A DNA stretch of 64,000 nt, from the NCBI RefSeq assembly GCF_009765225.1, contig NZ_VMSF01000001.1, positions 1,984,001 to 2,048,000 of the forward strand, in the 5' to 3' direction. Position 1 is the first letter of the stretch; the number at the start of each line of letters is the position of its first letter. Of this stretch, positions 31,868 through 41,009 are shown in pieces. Source of the stretch: Leifsonia sp. AG29 (GTDB lineage Bacteria > Actinomycetota > Actinomycetes > Actinomycetales > Microbacteriaceae). The notes below the pieces were generated by a model. It had not been told where the DNA came from. It saw nothing but the letters and a program-made list of their open reading frames with translations, and searched no databases. The position numbers and the translations under genes are program-made.

Positions 31868-34800
31868 TCAGACGGCCATTCGCTCGGCGGCCGCCGGCTC
31901 GCGCTCGTCCGTCTCGACCAGCCGGATGAAGGCGCTGAGCTCGCCGAGCGCGGCGGGGGTGCGCGGGAGGAATTCGGTCAGCTCCGGGGAGTGGACGAGG
32001 TACGCCGCCCACTTGGCGCGCGAGACGGCGACGTTGAGCCGGTTCTTCATGAGGAGGAACGACGTGCCGCGCGGCACATCGGCCGCCGAGGACGCGGCGA
32101 GGCTCACGATGGCGATGACCGCCTCCTGCCCCTGGAACTTGTCGACCGTTCCCACCCGGACCTCCGGGAGGCCTGCCGCATCGAGTGCGGCACGGACCTC
32201 GGCGAGCTGGGCGTTGTAGGGCGTGACGACGATGACGTCGGCCTGACCGAGGGGTTCGTCGTCGCGGGCGCTCGACGGGTCGGACCAGGACCGCCCGATC
32301 AGGCCTCGGGCGAGTTCCACCACGACGGCGGCCTCTTCCGGCGATGCCGTCGACGCGCCGGCGTGCGTCACCGGGACCGGGTGCAGCCCCGGCTCGACGC
32401 CCGCGAGGAACCGCTCGGAGGCAGCGGGGTGGGCGCGCAGCCTCCCCTCGTACGCGAGCTCGGAGACCGCGGCGGCCAGAGCCGGGTGCATGCGGCGGGT
32501 CTCGGCGAGGAAGTAGCCGTACTCGGCGGGGAGGACCTCGTGCCCGTCGCTGACCCAGCCGAGGGCGGACCCGTCGACCGGCTCGGGGTGCGATCCCTGG
32601 CTCACCTGCGGCAGCTGCTGCGGGTCGCCCAGCAGGAGGAGGTTCCGCGCCGAGACGCCGACCGCGATGGTGGACGCCAGCGAGAACTGTCCGGCCTCGT
32701 CGACGACGAGCAGGTCGAGGGCGCCCCGCGGTACGCGAGCCGCGTTGGCGAAGTCCCACGCGGTGCCGCCGATGACGTACCCGGTCGCCTCGTTCGCGGC
32801 GGCGAACTCGAGCTGTCCATTCGCCGGGAGGGGCGTGAAGCGGTGCGGACTCGACGGCGCTTCCGGGTCGTCGGCCACCGGACCGCGCGTCCCTCCTCCC
32901 GGCGCCTTGCCGACGAGCGCGGGGTCGAGGCCGGCGGCGACGACCCGGTCGAGCAGGTTCTCGACCACGGCGTGCGACTGCGCCACGACGCCGACGCGCC
33001 ACCCGTGCTCGGCGACCAGGCGGGCGATCACGTGCGCGCCGAGGTGGGACTTGCCCGTCCCGGGCGGCCCCTGCACAGCGAGATACGACGCGTCGAGGTC
33101 GAGCAGGCTCGCCACGACGGCTCGGACTCGGTCTGCTCCGTCGACGCCGCCCTCGGGGGCGAGCGCTCCCGAGCGCGTCCGCGGCGGCGTGCGCCGCAGC
33201 AGGTCGATCGTGGCGTCCACCGGCCACGTGTCGTGATGGCGCGCGATCAGGAGAGCCGTGCCCCATTCGCGGATGGCCTCGGCCAGACGCCGGGAGTCGG
33301 GCGGAGCCGCGGGCGTCAGAGCGCTCGGCAGATCGTCGTAGGGCGCGACGTCGGGCGGGAGCGTCTCGCGGACGACGACGGACCCGTCGTCGAGCGCGGC
33401 GATCACGGAGACCGTGCGGGCGGCGCGCGCGCCGGGCTGCGCCCGGGGCTGCCGGAACGGCCCGGGGTATTCGTACAGCAGGAACGGCCCGGCCCGCTCG
33501 GAGAGGCGGAGGGCGCTCCCCGGACCCCACGACCCGCTGAGGAGGAGCTCGCGGCGCTCGACGCGCTGGCCCTCGTCGAGGTACCAGTCGCGGAGGACGC
33601 GGGCGTGCTCGACCACGAGCACGTCGCGGGTGTCGGCCCACTCCTCGACCGGCTGGATCAGGCGGGCGAAGTGGCTCTGCCAGAAGCTCTTCTGCTCGCG
33701 GCGATGGAAGTCGATCGCGGCGGCAGCGAGCGCCATCGCCTCGCGGTCGACCGTCCGGTGCGGGTCGAGCGGATCTCCGGCGAAGGCAAGGAGCCCGGCT
33801 CGGAGCGGCGACTCGTCGGGAGCCACCTCGGGCTCCTCGATGGGCTGGGCGCCGATCGGCACGCCGTTCTCGCGCGCGCGTGCTATCAGCCAGTCGCGCA
33901 GTCGGAGCGTCGAGACGCAGTCGTAGCGGTTGTACTCGGCGAGCGCGTCGAGGAGCGGCTGTGCCTGGTCCTCCCGGCCGAGGGCGATGAGGTCACGCGC
34001 GTTCGCGTACTCGGTGATGGAGTCGGCACCGTTCGTCACCTCGCTCTCGCGCAGCTCGTCTCCCATGTAGAGCGGTTCGAGCTTCTTGATCGAGTACGAC
34101 CGCGAGCCCACGCGCACCGCCTTGCGGACCAACGGGTAGAGGTCGACGAGGACGCTCTCGCGGAGAAGGGCGTCGACGTCCTCCTCACCGACGCCGTGCC
34201 GAGCGGCGATCGACAGGAGGTGTGTCTGCTCGTACGCGGCGTAGTGGTAGATGTGCATGCCCGGGTGCTGCCGCCGCCGCTCGCGCACGAAAGCGAGGAA
34301 CGCCTCCAGGGCGACGCGCTCGGCGGCGAAGTCGTGGGCCCAGAAGGCGGTGAAGCGCTCCTCCTGGTCGACGAGCCCGAACAGGTAGTCGAGATTCCAG
34401 CGCTCGCCCGCACCCTCGGTGTAGAGCGGGTCGCCCTCGAAGTCGAAGAAGATGTCCCCGGGGTCGGGCTCCGGCAGCACGGCGAGGACGGGCGCGTTGA
34501 AGACCCGGACGGGCGGGGGCGATCCGGGCTCGGCGAGCAGCTGGAGCCGCGCCTGCTCCCGGAGGCCCTCGAGGGTGCCGTCGAGGACACCGTCGACCGG
34601 GCCCGTGGAGGCGGCGAGCGCGTCGATCGTGCCGAGGCCCGCGGCGACGAGATGCTCCCGCTGGGTGACGCGCATCCCCGCGACGAGCAGGACGTCGCGC
34701 GCCAGCTGGACCTCGGCGTCGCAGGTGTCGCAGCGACCGCAGACGGCGAAGCGCGCATCGCCCCAGGCAACCGCCCCCTCGTCACCGAGGTGCTCGGCGA

Positions 34801-35395
34801 CGATCTCGAGCAGCCGGGCACGGCGCTTGCGGTAGACCGGCTCGATGTCGGCGAGCCGGTGCGTGCTCACCGAGCCGTCGCCGAGGAGCAGCTCGACCGT
34901 GTCGTCGACGTCGACGCCGACGCGCCGGAGCTGCTCGGCGTACGCGGCCAGCTGGAGCAGCGCCGTCACCCGGGCGCTGCGGGCGAGCTTGGAGTCTTGC
35001 ACCCGGTACCGGCCGTCGGGCAGCCGGACGACGAAGTCGGCGAATCCGACGAACGACCCATCGAAGAAGGTCGCCTGGAACACCACATCGGCCCCGCGCG
35101 CGAACGCCTCCGCTGTGCGCGCCACGGCGTCGGCGAGGCTGTCGGCGGTCAGGCGCTCCGGGCGGTCGATCTCGGCGACCCCGGCGCCGAACCGTGCGCG
35201 GTACCCCTCGAGGATGCGGTGCTCGTGCTCGTCGCCCATGCGCGAGGAGCGGACGTACATCGGGTCGTCGATCTGCTCGGTCTTCTCGGCACGGCCGAGC
35301 TTGACGTCGGCCGACCGCAGGAAGGCGAACTCGCATTTCGACGCCTCGGTCAGGTCGCTGGCACTGGTGACGATCACACCGTCGAGGAGGAACAC
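31868..35395 (-). CDS. TM0106-family RecB-like nuclease fused to an SF1 helicase
   Basis: A 1175-residue enzyme. The N-terminal third is a TM0106-type RecB-like nuclease domain (TEASKCEFAFLRSADVKLGR; D/K motif region RVQDSKLARSARV) with a cysteine set in AVCGRCDTCDA. A RNase H-like exonuclease segment follows (DIFFDFEGDPLYTE, then HIYHYAAYEQTHL). The C-terminal third is a superfamily-1 helicase of the Upf1/Dna2 type with Walker A GPPGTGKS (776-783), VVDEAGQFS (about 898), LGDPQQLPQ, VGTVDKFQGQE and NVAVSRAK. GTG start at 35395. Probably a stand-alone DNA or RNA processing enzyme. Confidence 0.87.
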   Translation of the reverse strand: MFLLDGVIVTSASDLTEASKCEFAFLRSADVKLGRAEKTEQIDDPMYVRSSRMGDEHEHRILEGYRARFGAGVAEIDRPERLTADSLADAVARTAEAFARGADVVFQATFFDGSFVGFADFVVRLPDGRYRVQDSKLARSARVTALLQLAAYAEQLRRVGVDVDDTVELLLGDGSVSTHRLADIEPVYRKRRARLLEIVAEHLGDEGAVAWGDARFAVCGRCDTCDAEVQLARDVLLVAGMRVTQREHLVAAGLGTIDALAASTGPVDGVLDGTLEGLREQARLQLLAEPGSPPPVRVFNAPVLAVLPEPDPGDIFFDFEGDPLYTEGAGERWNLDYLFGLVDQEERFTAFWAHDFAAERVALEAFLAFVRERRRQHPGMHIYHYAAYEQTHLLSIAARHGVGEEDVDALLRESVLVDLYPLVRKAVRVGSRSYSIKKLEPLYMGDELRESEVTNGADSITEYANARDLIALGREDQAQPLLDALAEYNRYDCVSTLRLRDWLIARARENGVPIGAQPIEEPEVAPDESPLRAGLLAFAGDPLDPHRTVDREAMALAAAAIDFHRREQKSFWQSHFARLIQPVEEWADTRDVLVVEHARVLRDWYLDEGQRVERRELLLSGSWGPGSALRLSERAGPFLLYEYPGPFRQPRAQPGARAARTVSVIAALDDGSVVVRETLPPDVAPYDDLPSALTPAAPPDSRRLAEAIREWGTALLIARHHDTWPVDATIDLLRRTPPRTRSGALAPEGGVDGADRVRAVVASLLDLDASYLAVQGPPGTGKSHLGAHVIARLVAEHGWRVGVVAQSHAVVENLLDRVVAAGLDPALVGKAPGGGTRGPVADDPEAPSSPHRFTPLPANGQLEFAAANEATGYVIGGTAWDFANAARVPRGALDLLVVDEAGQFSLASTIAVGVSARNLLLLGDPQQLPQVSQGSHPEPVDGSALGWVSDGHEVLPAEYGYFLAETRRMHPALAAAVSELAYEGRLRAHPAASERFLAGVEPGLHPVPVTHAGASTASPEEAAVVVELARGLIGRSWSDPSSARDDEPLGQADVIVVTPYNAQLAEVRAALDAAGLPEVRVGTVDKFQGQEAVIAIVSLAASSAADVPRGTSFLLMKNRLNVAVSRAKWAAYLVHSPELTEFLPRTPAALGELSAFIRLVETDEREPAAAERMAV

Positions 35396-35508
35396 GGCGA
35401 CCCCCTCTCGATCGGTCCGGCGAGCGGACCCGCCTGCCGGGCCCGCGATGCGAGCCTATCGGCGGCCACCGACACGGGATCGGGAGCCGAGGCGAGCGCG
35501 GAGGACGC

Positions 35509-36075
35509 TCAGCGCCCCTTGGCCGCCGCCTTCGCCGCCCGCTTGTGCTCCCGCACCCGGGTGAGCGATTCGGCGTCGACGATGTCGGCCACCGATCGGT
35601 AGCCGGGTGCACCGTAGTCGCCGGCGGCCTCCTGCCAGCCCGCGGCGGCCAGGCCCTTCTGCTTGCCGAGGAGGGCGAGGAAGATCTTCGCCTTCTGCTC
35701 GCCGAACCCGGGCAGCGCTCGGAGGCGGCGCAGGATCTCCGCGCCGTCCGGGTCGCCCTCCGTCCAGATGGCGGCGGTGTCCCCGTGCCAGTCGGCGACG
35801 ATCGCGGCTGCGAGCGCTTGCACCCGCCCGGCCATGGATCCCGGGAACCGGTGCACCGCGGGCGGCTGCTTCATCACCTCGGCGAGCCGGTCCGGGTCGA
35901 GCCCGGCGACCGTCCGAGGGTCCAGCGCGCCGAGCCGGGAACGGAGCTTGGCCGGACCGGCGAACGCCGTCTCCATCGGGACCTGCTGGTCGAGAAGCAT
36001 CCCGACCAGCAGCGCGAACGACGACTCGTCGAGCAGGGCGTCGGCCTCCGGGTCGCCCGTGATGTTCAGTGCCAT
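35509..36075 (-). CDS. HhH-GPD family DNA glycosylase-like protein
   Basis: A 188-residue helix-hairpin-helix protein. It shows SFALLVGMLLDQQVPMETAFAGPAKLRSRLG and the hairpin LRALPGFGEQKAKIFLALLGKQ near residue 120. The family is annotated as HhH-GPD base-excision repair protein. The residue that would be the catalytic aspartate is not certain in this short form. Lysine/arginine-rich C-terminus. Start at ATG 36075. Confidence 0.82.
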   Translation of the reverse strand: MALNITGDPEADALLDESSFALLVGMLLDQQVPMETAFAGPAKLRSRLGALDPRTVAGLDPDRLAEVMKQPPAVHRFPGSMAGRVQALAAAIVADWHGDTAAIWTEGDPDGAEILRRLRALPGFGEQKAKIFLALLGKQKGLAAAGWQEAAGDYGAPGYRSVADIVDAESLTRVREHKRAAKAAAKGR

Positions 36076-36092
36076 GCCCTCATCGTGCCACC

Positions 36093-37094
36093 TCAGGGCG
36101 CGAGGAGCACCTTGCCGACCCGGCCGGGCTCGCCGCTGGCGGCGACGGCGTCCGCGATCCGCTCGAACGGATAGGTCGCCGCCACCGGGAGGGTGAGGGA
36201 CCCGTCGAGCGCACGACCGATCAGCTCGGCGAAGAGCTGTCCGCGGAGCTCGGCCGGCATCTCACGGCTGACCACGCTGCCCCAGAACCCGGTGACGGTC
36301 ACCTGCTTGAAGATGATGTCCCCGGAGGCGATCTCGAGTGTCGGCGACGCCATCGCTCCGAAGACGACGAGCTTGCCCTTCTCGGCGAGGACGGACACGA
36401 TGTCCCCGGCGGCACTCCCTCCGACCGAGTCGACGCCGACGCGGATGGGCGCGCCTCCCGTGATCGCGGCCACGCGCTCGCGCCAGTCCTCCGCATCCGT
36501 GGCGACGATCCGCTCGATGCCCTGGGCCCGGAGCTCCTCCACGCCGGCGCTCCGGCGCACGAGTCCGACGACGTTCACTCCGCGGGCGGCGGCGAGCTGG
36601 GCGACCATCCGGCCGACCGCGCCGTTCGCCGCGTTCTGGATGAGCCACTCCCCTTCGCCGAGATCGAGCGAGTGGAGGAGGCTCAGCGCGCTGAACGGCA
36701 TGGAGACCAGCTGGGCGGCGGCCTCGTCGGGGAGAGCGTCCGGAACCGGGATGAGCCCGGCCGCGCCGGCTACGAAGTACTCCGCCCACACGCCGAAGGT
36801 CCCGCCGGTCACCACGCGTGTTCCGACGGCCGGCGCTTCGACGCCCTCGCCGAGCGCGTCGACGACGCCGACGGCCTCGGTGCCAGCACCGGCGGGCAGT
36901 TCCGGCTTGAAGCCGTAGGTTCCGCGCACCGTCCAGAGGTCGTGGTTGTGGATGGGTGACAGGAGGGTGCGCACGCGCACCTGGCCCGGGCCCGGCTCGG
37001 GGAGGGGGCGCTCCTCCGCCCGCAGCACCACCGCGGGGTCGCCGAACTCGTGCTGCACCAGCGCCGTCATCGTCGTCGTGTTCGTCTCGCTCAT
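36093..37094 (-). CDS. Zinc-independent alcohol dehydrogenase / quinone oxidoreductase (MDR family)
   Basis: A 333-residue medium-chain dehydrogenase/reductase. GroES-like N-terminus (ALVQHEFGDPAVVLRAEERPLPEPGPGQV, GAGTEAVGVVDALGEGV). The Rossmann part contains WLIQNAANGAVGRMVAQLAAARGVNVVG with an A-x2-G-x2-G type NADPH motif. The structural zinc cysteines are absent, so quinone- or enoyl-reductase activity is more likely. It begins 2 bases after the ohr stop with a GGAGG site and is likely part of ohrR-ohr, suggesting a redox-stress role. Confidence 0.83.
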   Translation of the reverse strand: MSETNTTTMTALVQHEFGDPAVVLRAEERPLPEPGPGQVRVRTLLSPIHNHDLWTVRGTYGFKPELPAGAGTEAVGVVDALGEGVEAPAVGTRVVTGGTFGVWAEYFVAGAAGLIPVPDALPDEAAAQLVSMPFSALSLLHSLDLGEGEWLIQNAANGAVGRMVAQLAAARGVNVVGLVRRSAGVEELRAQGIERIVATDAEDWRERVAAITGGAPIRVGVDSVGGSAAGDIVSVLAEKGKLVVFGAMASPTLEIASGDIIFKQVTVTGFWGSVVSREMPAELRGQLFAELIGRALDGSLTLPVAATYPFERIADAVAASGEPGRVGKVLLAP

Positions 37095-37096
37095 GG

Positions 37097-37519
37097 TCAG
37101 TCCTCCGTGATGGTGATCGCGACGTCGATGTTGCCTCTCGTCGCATTCGAGTAGGGGCACACCTGGTGGGCGGCCTCGGTGAGGCTCTCCGCCGTGGCCC
37201 GGTCGACGCCCGGCAGGACCACCTCCAGGAGAACCGCCAGCTGGTAGCCGCCCTCGCCGTTCGGGCCGATCTGGACGCGGCCTCCGACGGCGGAGTCCTC
37301 GAGCTTCAGCTTGCGGCCGCGGGCCACCGCGTGGAGCGCGGAGTGGAAGCACGCGGCGTAGCCGGCGGCGAAGAGCTGCTCCGGGTTCGTGCCGAGCCCC
37401 GAGCCTCCCATCTCGGCGGGCACCGCGAGTCCCAGCTCGAAGGAGCCGTCGCTCGTCACGACCTTCCCGTCGCGGCCGGCTCCGGTGGAGAGTGCTTCTG
37501 CGGTGTAGAGGACGTTCAT
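37097..37519 (-). CDS. ohr: Organic hydroperoxide resistance protein Ohr
   Basis: A 140-residue thiol peroxidase of the Ohr/OsmC family. The two catalytic cysteines are in YAACFHSALHAVAR and HQVCPYSNATRGNIDV; the latter is the family signature. GTNPEQLFAAGYAAC is the Ohr-type motif. Reduces lipid and organic hydroperoxides. The ATG at 37519 overlaps the ohrR stop by 4 bases. Confidence 0.94.
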   Translation of the reverse strand: MNVLYTAEALSTGAGRDGKVVTSDGSFELGLAVPAEMGGSGLGTNPEQLFAAGYAACFHSALHAVARGRKLKLEDSAVGGRVQIGPNGEGGYQLAVLLEVVLPGVDRATAESLTEAAHQVCPYSNATRGNIDVAITITED

Positions 37520-37986
37520 AGGACCCTTTCGTCGAGGTCGGAGGGGGGCGACGCCTGCGCGCTGACGGCGTGCATCGTCTCGGTCAGCCGGTGGAGCGTG
37601 GCGATGAGCTCGGCCGCGGCACGCTCGTCGGGCAGCCCCGTGCCCGCCGCGATCCGCCCGGGGATGTGAGCCAGCTCGGCGCGGAGGGCGAGCCCCCGCT
37701 CTCCGATCGTCACGGTCACGACGCGCTCGTCTCGCGAGCCGCGCTCGCGCCGGACGAGCCGCGCCTGCTCCATGCGGCGCAGGAGGGGCGACAGCGTCCC
37801 GGAGTCGAGCTGGAGGTGCTCCCCCAGCGAGCCGACGGTCTGATCGCCCTCGACCCAGAGGGTCACGAGGACGAGGTACTGCGGGTACGTGAGGCCCCAG
37901 GGCTCGAGCAGTGAACGGTACGCCTGCGTCGTGGCGCGCGTCGCGGAGTACAGCGAGAAGCACACCATCTCATCGGTCACCGGCAT
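37516..37986 (-). CDS. ohrR: MarR-family peroxide sensor OhrR
   Basis: A 156-residue MarR regulator. The reactive cysteine is near the N-terminus in MVCFSLYSATRA (residue 9), as in OhrR proteins, followed by YPQYLVLVTLW. The winged helix is SLGEHLQLDSGTLSPLLRRMEQARLVRRERGSRDERVV. The ATG at 37986 is preferred because longer starts run toward and into the operator palindrome. It heads the ohrR-ohr-oxidoreductase unit and should repress it until oxidised by organic peroxide. Confidence 0.88.
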   Translation of the reverse strand: MPVTDEMVCFSLYSATRATTQAYRSLLEPWGLTYPQYLVLVTLWVEGDQTVGSLGEHLQLDSGTLSPLLRRMEQARLVRRERGSRDERVVTVTIGERGLALRAELAHIPGRIAAGTGLPDERAAAELIATLHRLTETMHAVSAQASPPSDLDERVL

Positions 37987-38001
37987 GAAACACATCATTG
38001 C

Positions 38002-38023
38002 ACGCAACTTGGTTGTGCACAAC
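38002..38023. promoter_or_regulatory. Candidate OhrR operator
   Basis: GTTGTGCACAAC (38012-38023) is a perfect 12-base palindrome. It overlaps CAAC-TTG-GTTG (38005-38015), so two symmetry axes lie within 25 bases, 16 to 37 bases upstream of the ohrR start. Confidence 0.6.
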
Positions 38024-38081
38024 TCACTGCGGAAAGATGTCGCTCGCGGTCACGGGCCGGGAACCCCGCCGAGCCCCGCAC

Positions 38082-38960
38082 TCAGTCGGGCGCGGCCGCC
38101 AGCTGCACGCGGAGCGAATCCACCCGGGTGGCGATCGCGTCGTCGGCCGCCCAGCGCTGCGCGAGCCGGGAGAGGATCGCACCGAGCGCCTCCTCCGACA
38201 GCCCCCGGGAGAGACTGAGCCGGACGATCAGCTCCTCGGCCACCAGGCGCTGGTCCGGGTCGCCGGCAGCGAGATCGACCGCCTGCACGCCGAGCTCCGG
38301 GGCGATGGAGGCGCGGAAAGCCCCCACGACGAGCGGATCGGCCTGCGGGGGCAGCCACGACGCGCCCTGCGCCATCGCCCACACCGCGGGCCTCCGGACG
38401 ACGAACTCGGTCTCCGAGGTGGGATCGAGGACGAGCAGCTCGACGCCCTCCGAGACGGCGGCGAGCGCCACCCGCCGGGCCCCGACGGGCACGGGGCGGG
38501 CGGACGGGTTCCAGTTCTGCAGGGCCGCCACCGAGGAGAAGACCGGCTGCACCGTGCGCCCGTCGGGGCCGGCGACCGTCACCAGGGAGAGCTCCTGGCT
38601 CTTGTCGACCGCGTGGCCGGCCGCCGTGGTCCCCTCCTCCCCCAGCTCCGCGATCAGCGGAACGAGGAGGCGAGCCCCGCGCAGCGCGTCGACCACGGCC
38701 TCCGGACCGGCCTGGCCGCGGCGGAACGCGGCGAGCGCCACCAGCAGTTCGGGAGGCGCGGCCCCGTCGTCGTCTCCGAACGGGTTGTCGTCGAACTCGC
38801 GACCGGCCCAGGGCTGACCCGCGGAATCCGCGGCGCGCGCCGCATCGGCCGCGAGGCTCGCGGCGAACCCGGCGAGCCGGTCCGCTCCGGACGCGGACGG
38901 CGCGCCGGGTCGGGGCCGCTCTCTCGCGCCCTCGGATCCCGCGTCAGCGCCCGGCGACAT
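38082..38960 (-). CDS. SseB family protein
   Basis: A 292-residue protein of the SseB family: [57 protein letters not shown] and a C-terminal helical part ending [15 protein letters not shown]. The first 75 residues are low-complexity and acidic. Start at ATG 38960, 17 bases inside the end of priA. Actinobacterial genomes often place sseB-like genes after priA. Role unknown. Confidence 0.78.
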   Translation of the reverse strand: MSPGADAGSEGARERPRPGAPSASGADRLAGFAASLAADAARAADSAGQPWAGREFDDNPFGDDDGAAPPELLVALAAFRRGQAGPEAVVDALRGARLLVPLIAELGEEGTTAAGHAVDKSQELSLVTVAGPDGRTVQPVFSSVAALQNWNPSARPVPVGARRVALAAVSEGVELLVLDPTSETEFVVRRPAVWAMAQGASWLPPQADPLVVGAFRASIAPELGVQAVDLAAGDPDQRLVAEELIVRLSLSRGLSEEALGAILSRLAQRWAADDAIATRVDSLRVQLAAAPD

Positions 38961-39690
38961 CCAGCGCCTCGGGGAGGGTGAACGCACCCGAATACAGCGC
39001 CTTGCCCACGATGGCGCCCTCGACGCCCAGCGGCACGAGCTCGCGCAGTGCGGCGATGTCGTCGAGGCTCGAGATTCCGCCCGAGGCGACCACCGGGCGG
39101 TCCGTCCGCTCCGTCACCTGCTTCAGGAGATCGATGTTGGGACCGCGGAGGGTGCCGTCCTTCGTGACGTCGGTGACGACGTAGCGGGCGCACCCGGCCT
39201 CCTCGAGCCGCTCGAGCACCTCCCAGAGGTCGCCGCCCTCCCGGGTCCAGCCGCGTGCGGCGAGCGTCGTTCCGCGCACGTCGAGTCCGACGGCGATCGC
39301 CTCGCCGTAGCGGCCGATCACGGTCGCGGCCCACTCGGGGTTCTCGAGCGCGGCCGTGCCCAGGTTGACGCGCGTCGCGCCCGCCTCGAGCGCCTGCTCG
39401 AGCGATTCGTCGTCCCGGATGCCCCCCGACAGCTCGATGTTGACGCCCTTGACCTGCTTGATGACGCGCCGCAGCAGGCCGCGGTTGTCGCCGCGCCCGA
39501 ATGCCGCGTCGAGGTCGACGAGGTGGATCCACTCCGCTCCGGCCTCCGCCCACTCCGCGGCGGCATCGACCGGGTCGCCGTAGTTCGTCTCGCTGCCGGC
39601 CTCGCCCTGGGTGAGGCGCACGGCCTTCCCGTCCGCGACGTCGACCGCCGGGAGCAGGACGAGCCGGGGCGTGCTGATGAAATCGGTCAC
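38944..39690 (-). CDS. priA: Bifunctional HisA/TrpF isomerase PriA
   Basis: A 248-residue (beta-alpha)8 barrel isomerase. In Actinobacteria it serves both histidine (ProFAR isomerase) and tryptophan (PRA isomerase) synthesis. Catalytic aspartates are in [15 protein letters not shown] and [13 protein letters not shown]; phosphate sites are in LSGGIRDD and [13 protein letters not shown] start at 39690. Whether trpF exists elsewhere cannot be judged here. Confidence 0.92.
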   Translation of the reverse strand: MTDFISTPRLVLLPAVDVADGKAVRLTQGEAGSETNYGDPVDAAAEWAEAGAEWIHLVDLDAAFGRGDNRGLLRRVIKQVKGVNIELSGGIRDDESLEQALEAGATRVNLGTAALENPEWAATVIGRYGEAIAVGLDVRGTTLAARGWTREGGDLWEVLERLEEAGCARYVVTDVTKDGTLRGPNIDLLKQVTERTDRPVVASGGISSLDDIAALRELVPLGVEGAIVGKALYSGAFTLPEALDVAGR

Positions 39691-39747
39691 TGTGTGTCTT
39701 CCTCGAATCGGTGGGAGCGTGGCGGCCCGGGGCCGGGGATCCGGCGC

Positions 39748-40410
39748 CTAGAGCGCGGAGACCCAGTTGCGGAGCAGCCGGATCCCGGCCTGCCCGGACT
39801 TCTCGGGGTGGAACTGCGTCGCGCTGAGCGGCCCGTTCTCGACGGCCGCGACGAACCGGGACCCGTGCTGGGCCCAGGTGACGCGCGGCTTCGGGAAGGG
39901 CCCGCTCGCCTCGAGCGTCCACTCCCGAGCCGCGTACGAGTGCACGAAGTAGAAGCGCTCGTCGCGGATCCCGGCGAACAAGGCCGAGTCCTCGGGCGCT
40001 TCCACCGTGTTCCAGCCCATGTGGGGCACGACATCGGCGCGGATGAGGTCGACCGTCCCCGGCCACTCGCCGAGACCCTCGGTCTCGATGCCGTGCTCGA
40101 CGCCGCGCTCGAACAGGACCTGCATGCCGACGCAGATGCCGAGGACGGGGCGGCCGCCCGCCAGGCGTCGGTCGATCACCTCGTCGCCGTGGGAGGCGCG
40201 GAGACTGTCGACGACCGCCGTGAACGCTCCGACCCCCGGGACGAGGAGTCCGTCGGCCTCGAGGGCACGACGGCGGTTCCCGGTCAGCTCGACGTCGGCT
40301 CCGGCCGTCTCCAGAGCCTTCACGGCGGAGTGGACATTCCCCGACCCGTAGTCGAAGACCACCACGCCGGGGCGCTTCCCGTCGGCCCGGAGGCCGGGGG
40401 CCGTGGTCAC
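39748..40410 (-). CDS. hisH: Imidazole glycerol phosphate synthase glutaminase subunit HisH
   Basis: A 220-residue class-I glutamine amidotransferase. The nucleophile cysteine is in [10 protein letters not shown]. The Cys-His-Glu triad is completed by [10 protein letters not shown], and the oxyanion strand motif is LVPGVGAF. Supplies ammonia to HisF, which is not in this window. GTG start in a GTGA overlap with hisB. Confidence 0.93.
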   Translation of the reverse strand: MTTAPGLRADGKRPGVVVFDYGSGNVHSAVKALETAGADVELTGNRRRALEADGLLVPGVGAFTAVVDSLRASHGDEVIDRRLAGGRPVLGICVGMQVLFERGVEHGIETEGLGEWPGTVDLIRADVVPHMGWNTVEAPEDSALFAGIRDERFYFVHSYAAREWTLEASGPFPKPRVTWAQHGSRFVAAVENGPLSATQFHPEKSGQAGIRLLRNWVSAL

Positions 40411-41009
40411 AGGGCGCCCTTCGTCGAGGGGATGCCGCGGACCAGGGGGTCGAGGGCCTTCGCCTGCCGGAACGCGCGCGCGAACGCCTTGAACTCCGCC
40501 TCGGCGATGTGGTGCGGATCACGGCCGCCGAGGACGGTGACGTGGGTCGTGATGGCGGCGTTGAACGAGATCGCCTCGAACACGTGGCGGACCATGGAGC
40601 CGGTGAAGTGACCGCCGATGAGGTGCAGCTCGAACCCGGCCGGCTCACCGGCGTGCACGAGGTAAGGGCGGCCCGAGATGTCGACGACGGCCTGCACGAG
40701 CGCCTCGTCGAGCGGGACGAGCGCGTCGCCGTAGCGCGAGATCCCCGACTTGTCGCCGAGCGCCTCCCGGATGGCCTTGCCGAGCACGATGCCGATGTCC
40801 TCGACGGTGTGGTGCACGTCGATGTCGGTGTCGCCCGAGGCCACGACGCGGAGGTCGGTCAGCGAGTGCTTCGCGAACGCCGTGAGGAGGTGGTCGTAGA
40901 ACGGGACGCTGGTGCGGATCTCGCTCTCGCCGGTGCCGTCGAGGTCGAGGCTCAGCTCGATCTGCGACTCGCTGGTCGCCCGTTCGACCGTCGCGGTCCG
41001 ATTCGTCAT
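40407..41009 (-). CDS. hisB: Imidazoleglycerol-phosphate dehydratase HisB
   Basis: A 200-residue manganese enzyme of histidine synthesis. Metal-binding signatures are [20 protein letters not shown] and [17 protein letters not shown], with [14 protein letters not shown]. No phosphatase domain is fused. Start at ATG 41009, overlapping the hisC stop by 4 bases. Confidence 0.95.
   Translation of the reverse strand: MTNRTATVERATSESQIELSLDLDGTGESEIRTSVPFYDHLLTAFAKHSLTDLRVVASGDTDIDVHHTVEDIGIVLGKAIREALGDKSGISRYGDALVPLDEALVQAVVDISGRPYLVHAGEPAGFELHLIGGHFTGSMVRHVFEAISFNAAITTHVTVLGGRDPHHIAEAEFKAFARAFRQAKALDPLVRGIPSTKGAL

Noticed and set aside
32000-35602. 1377-residue plus-strand open frame opposite the nuclease-helicase
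   Set aside because: Composition (R, E, G, A, V-rich shadow) and the clear domain order of the minus-strand protein show it is an antisense artefact.
31868-36075. Phage-defence island
   Set aside because: A nuclease-helicase and a glycosylase sit together, but there are no methylase, toxin, retron, integrase or tRNA marks, and neighbours are ordinary metabolic genes.
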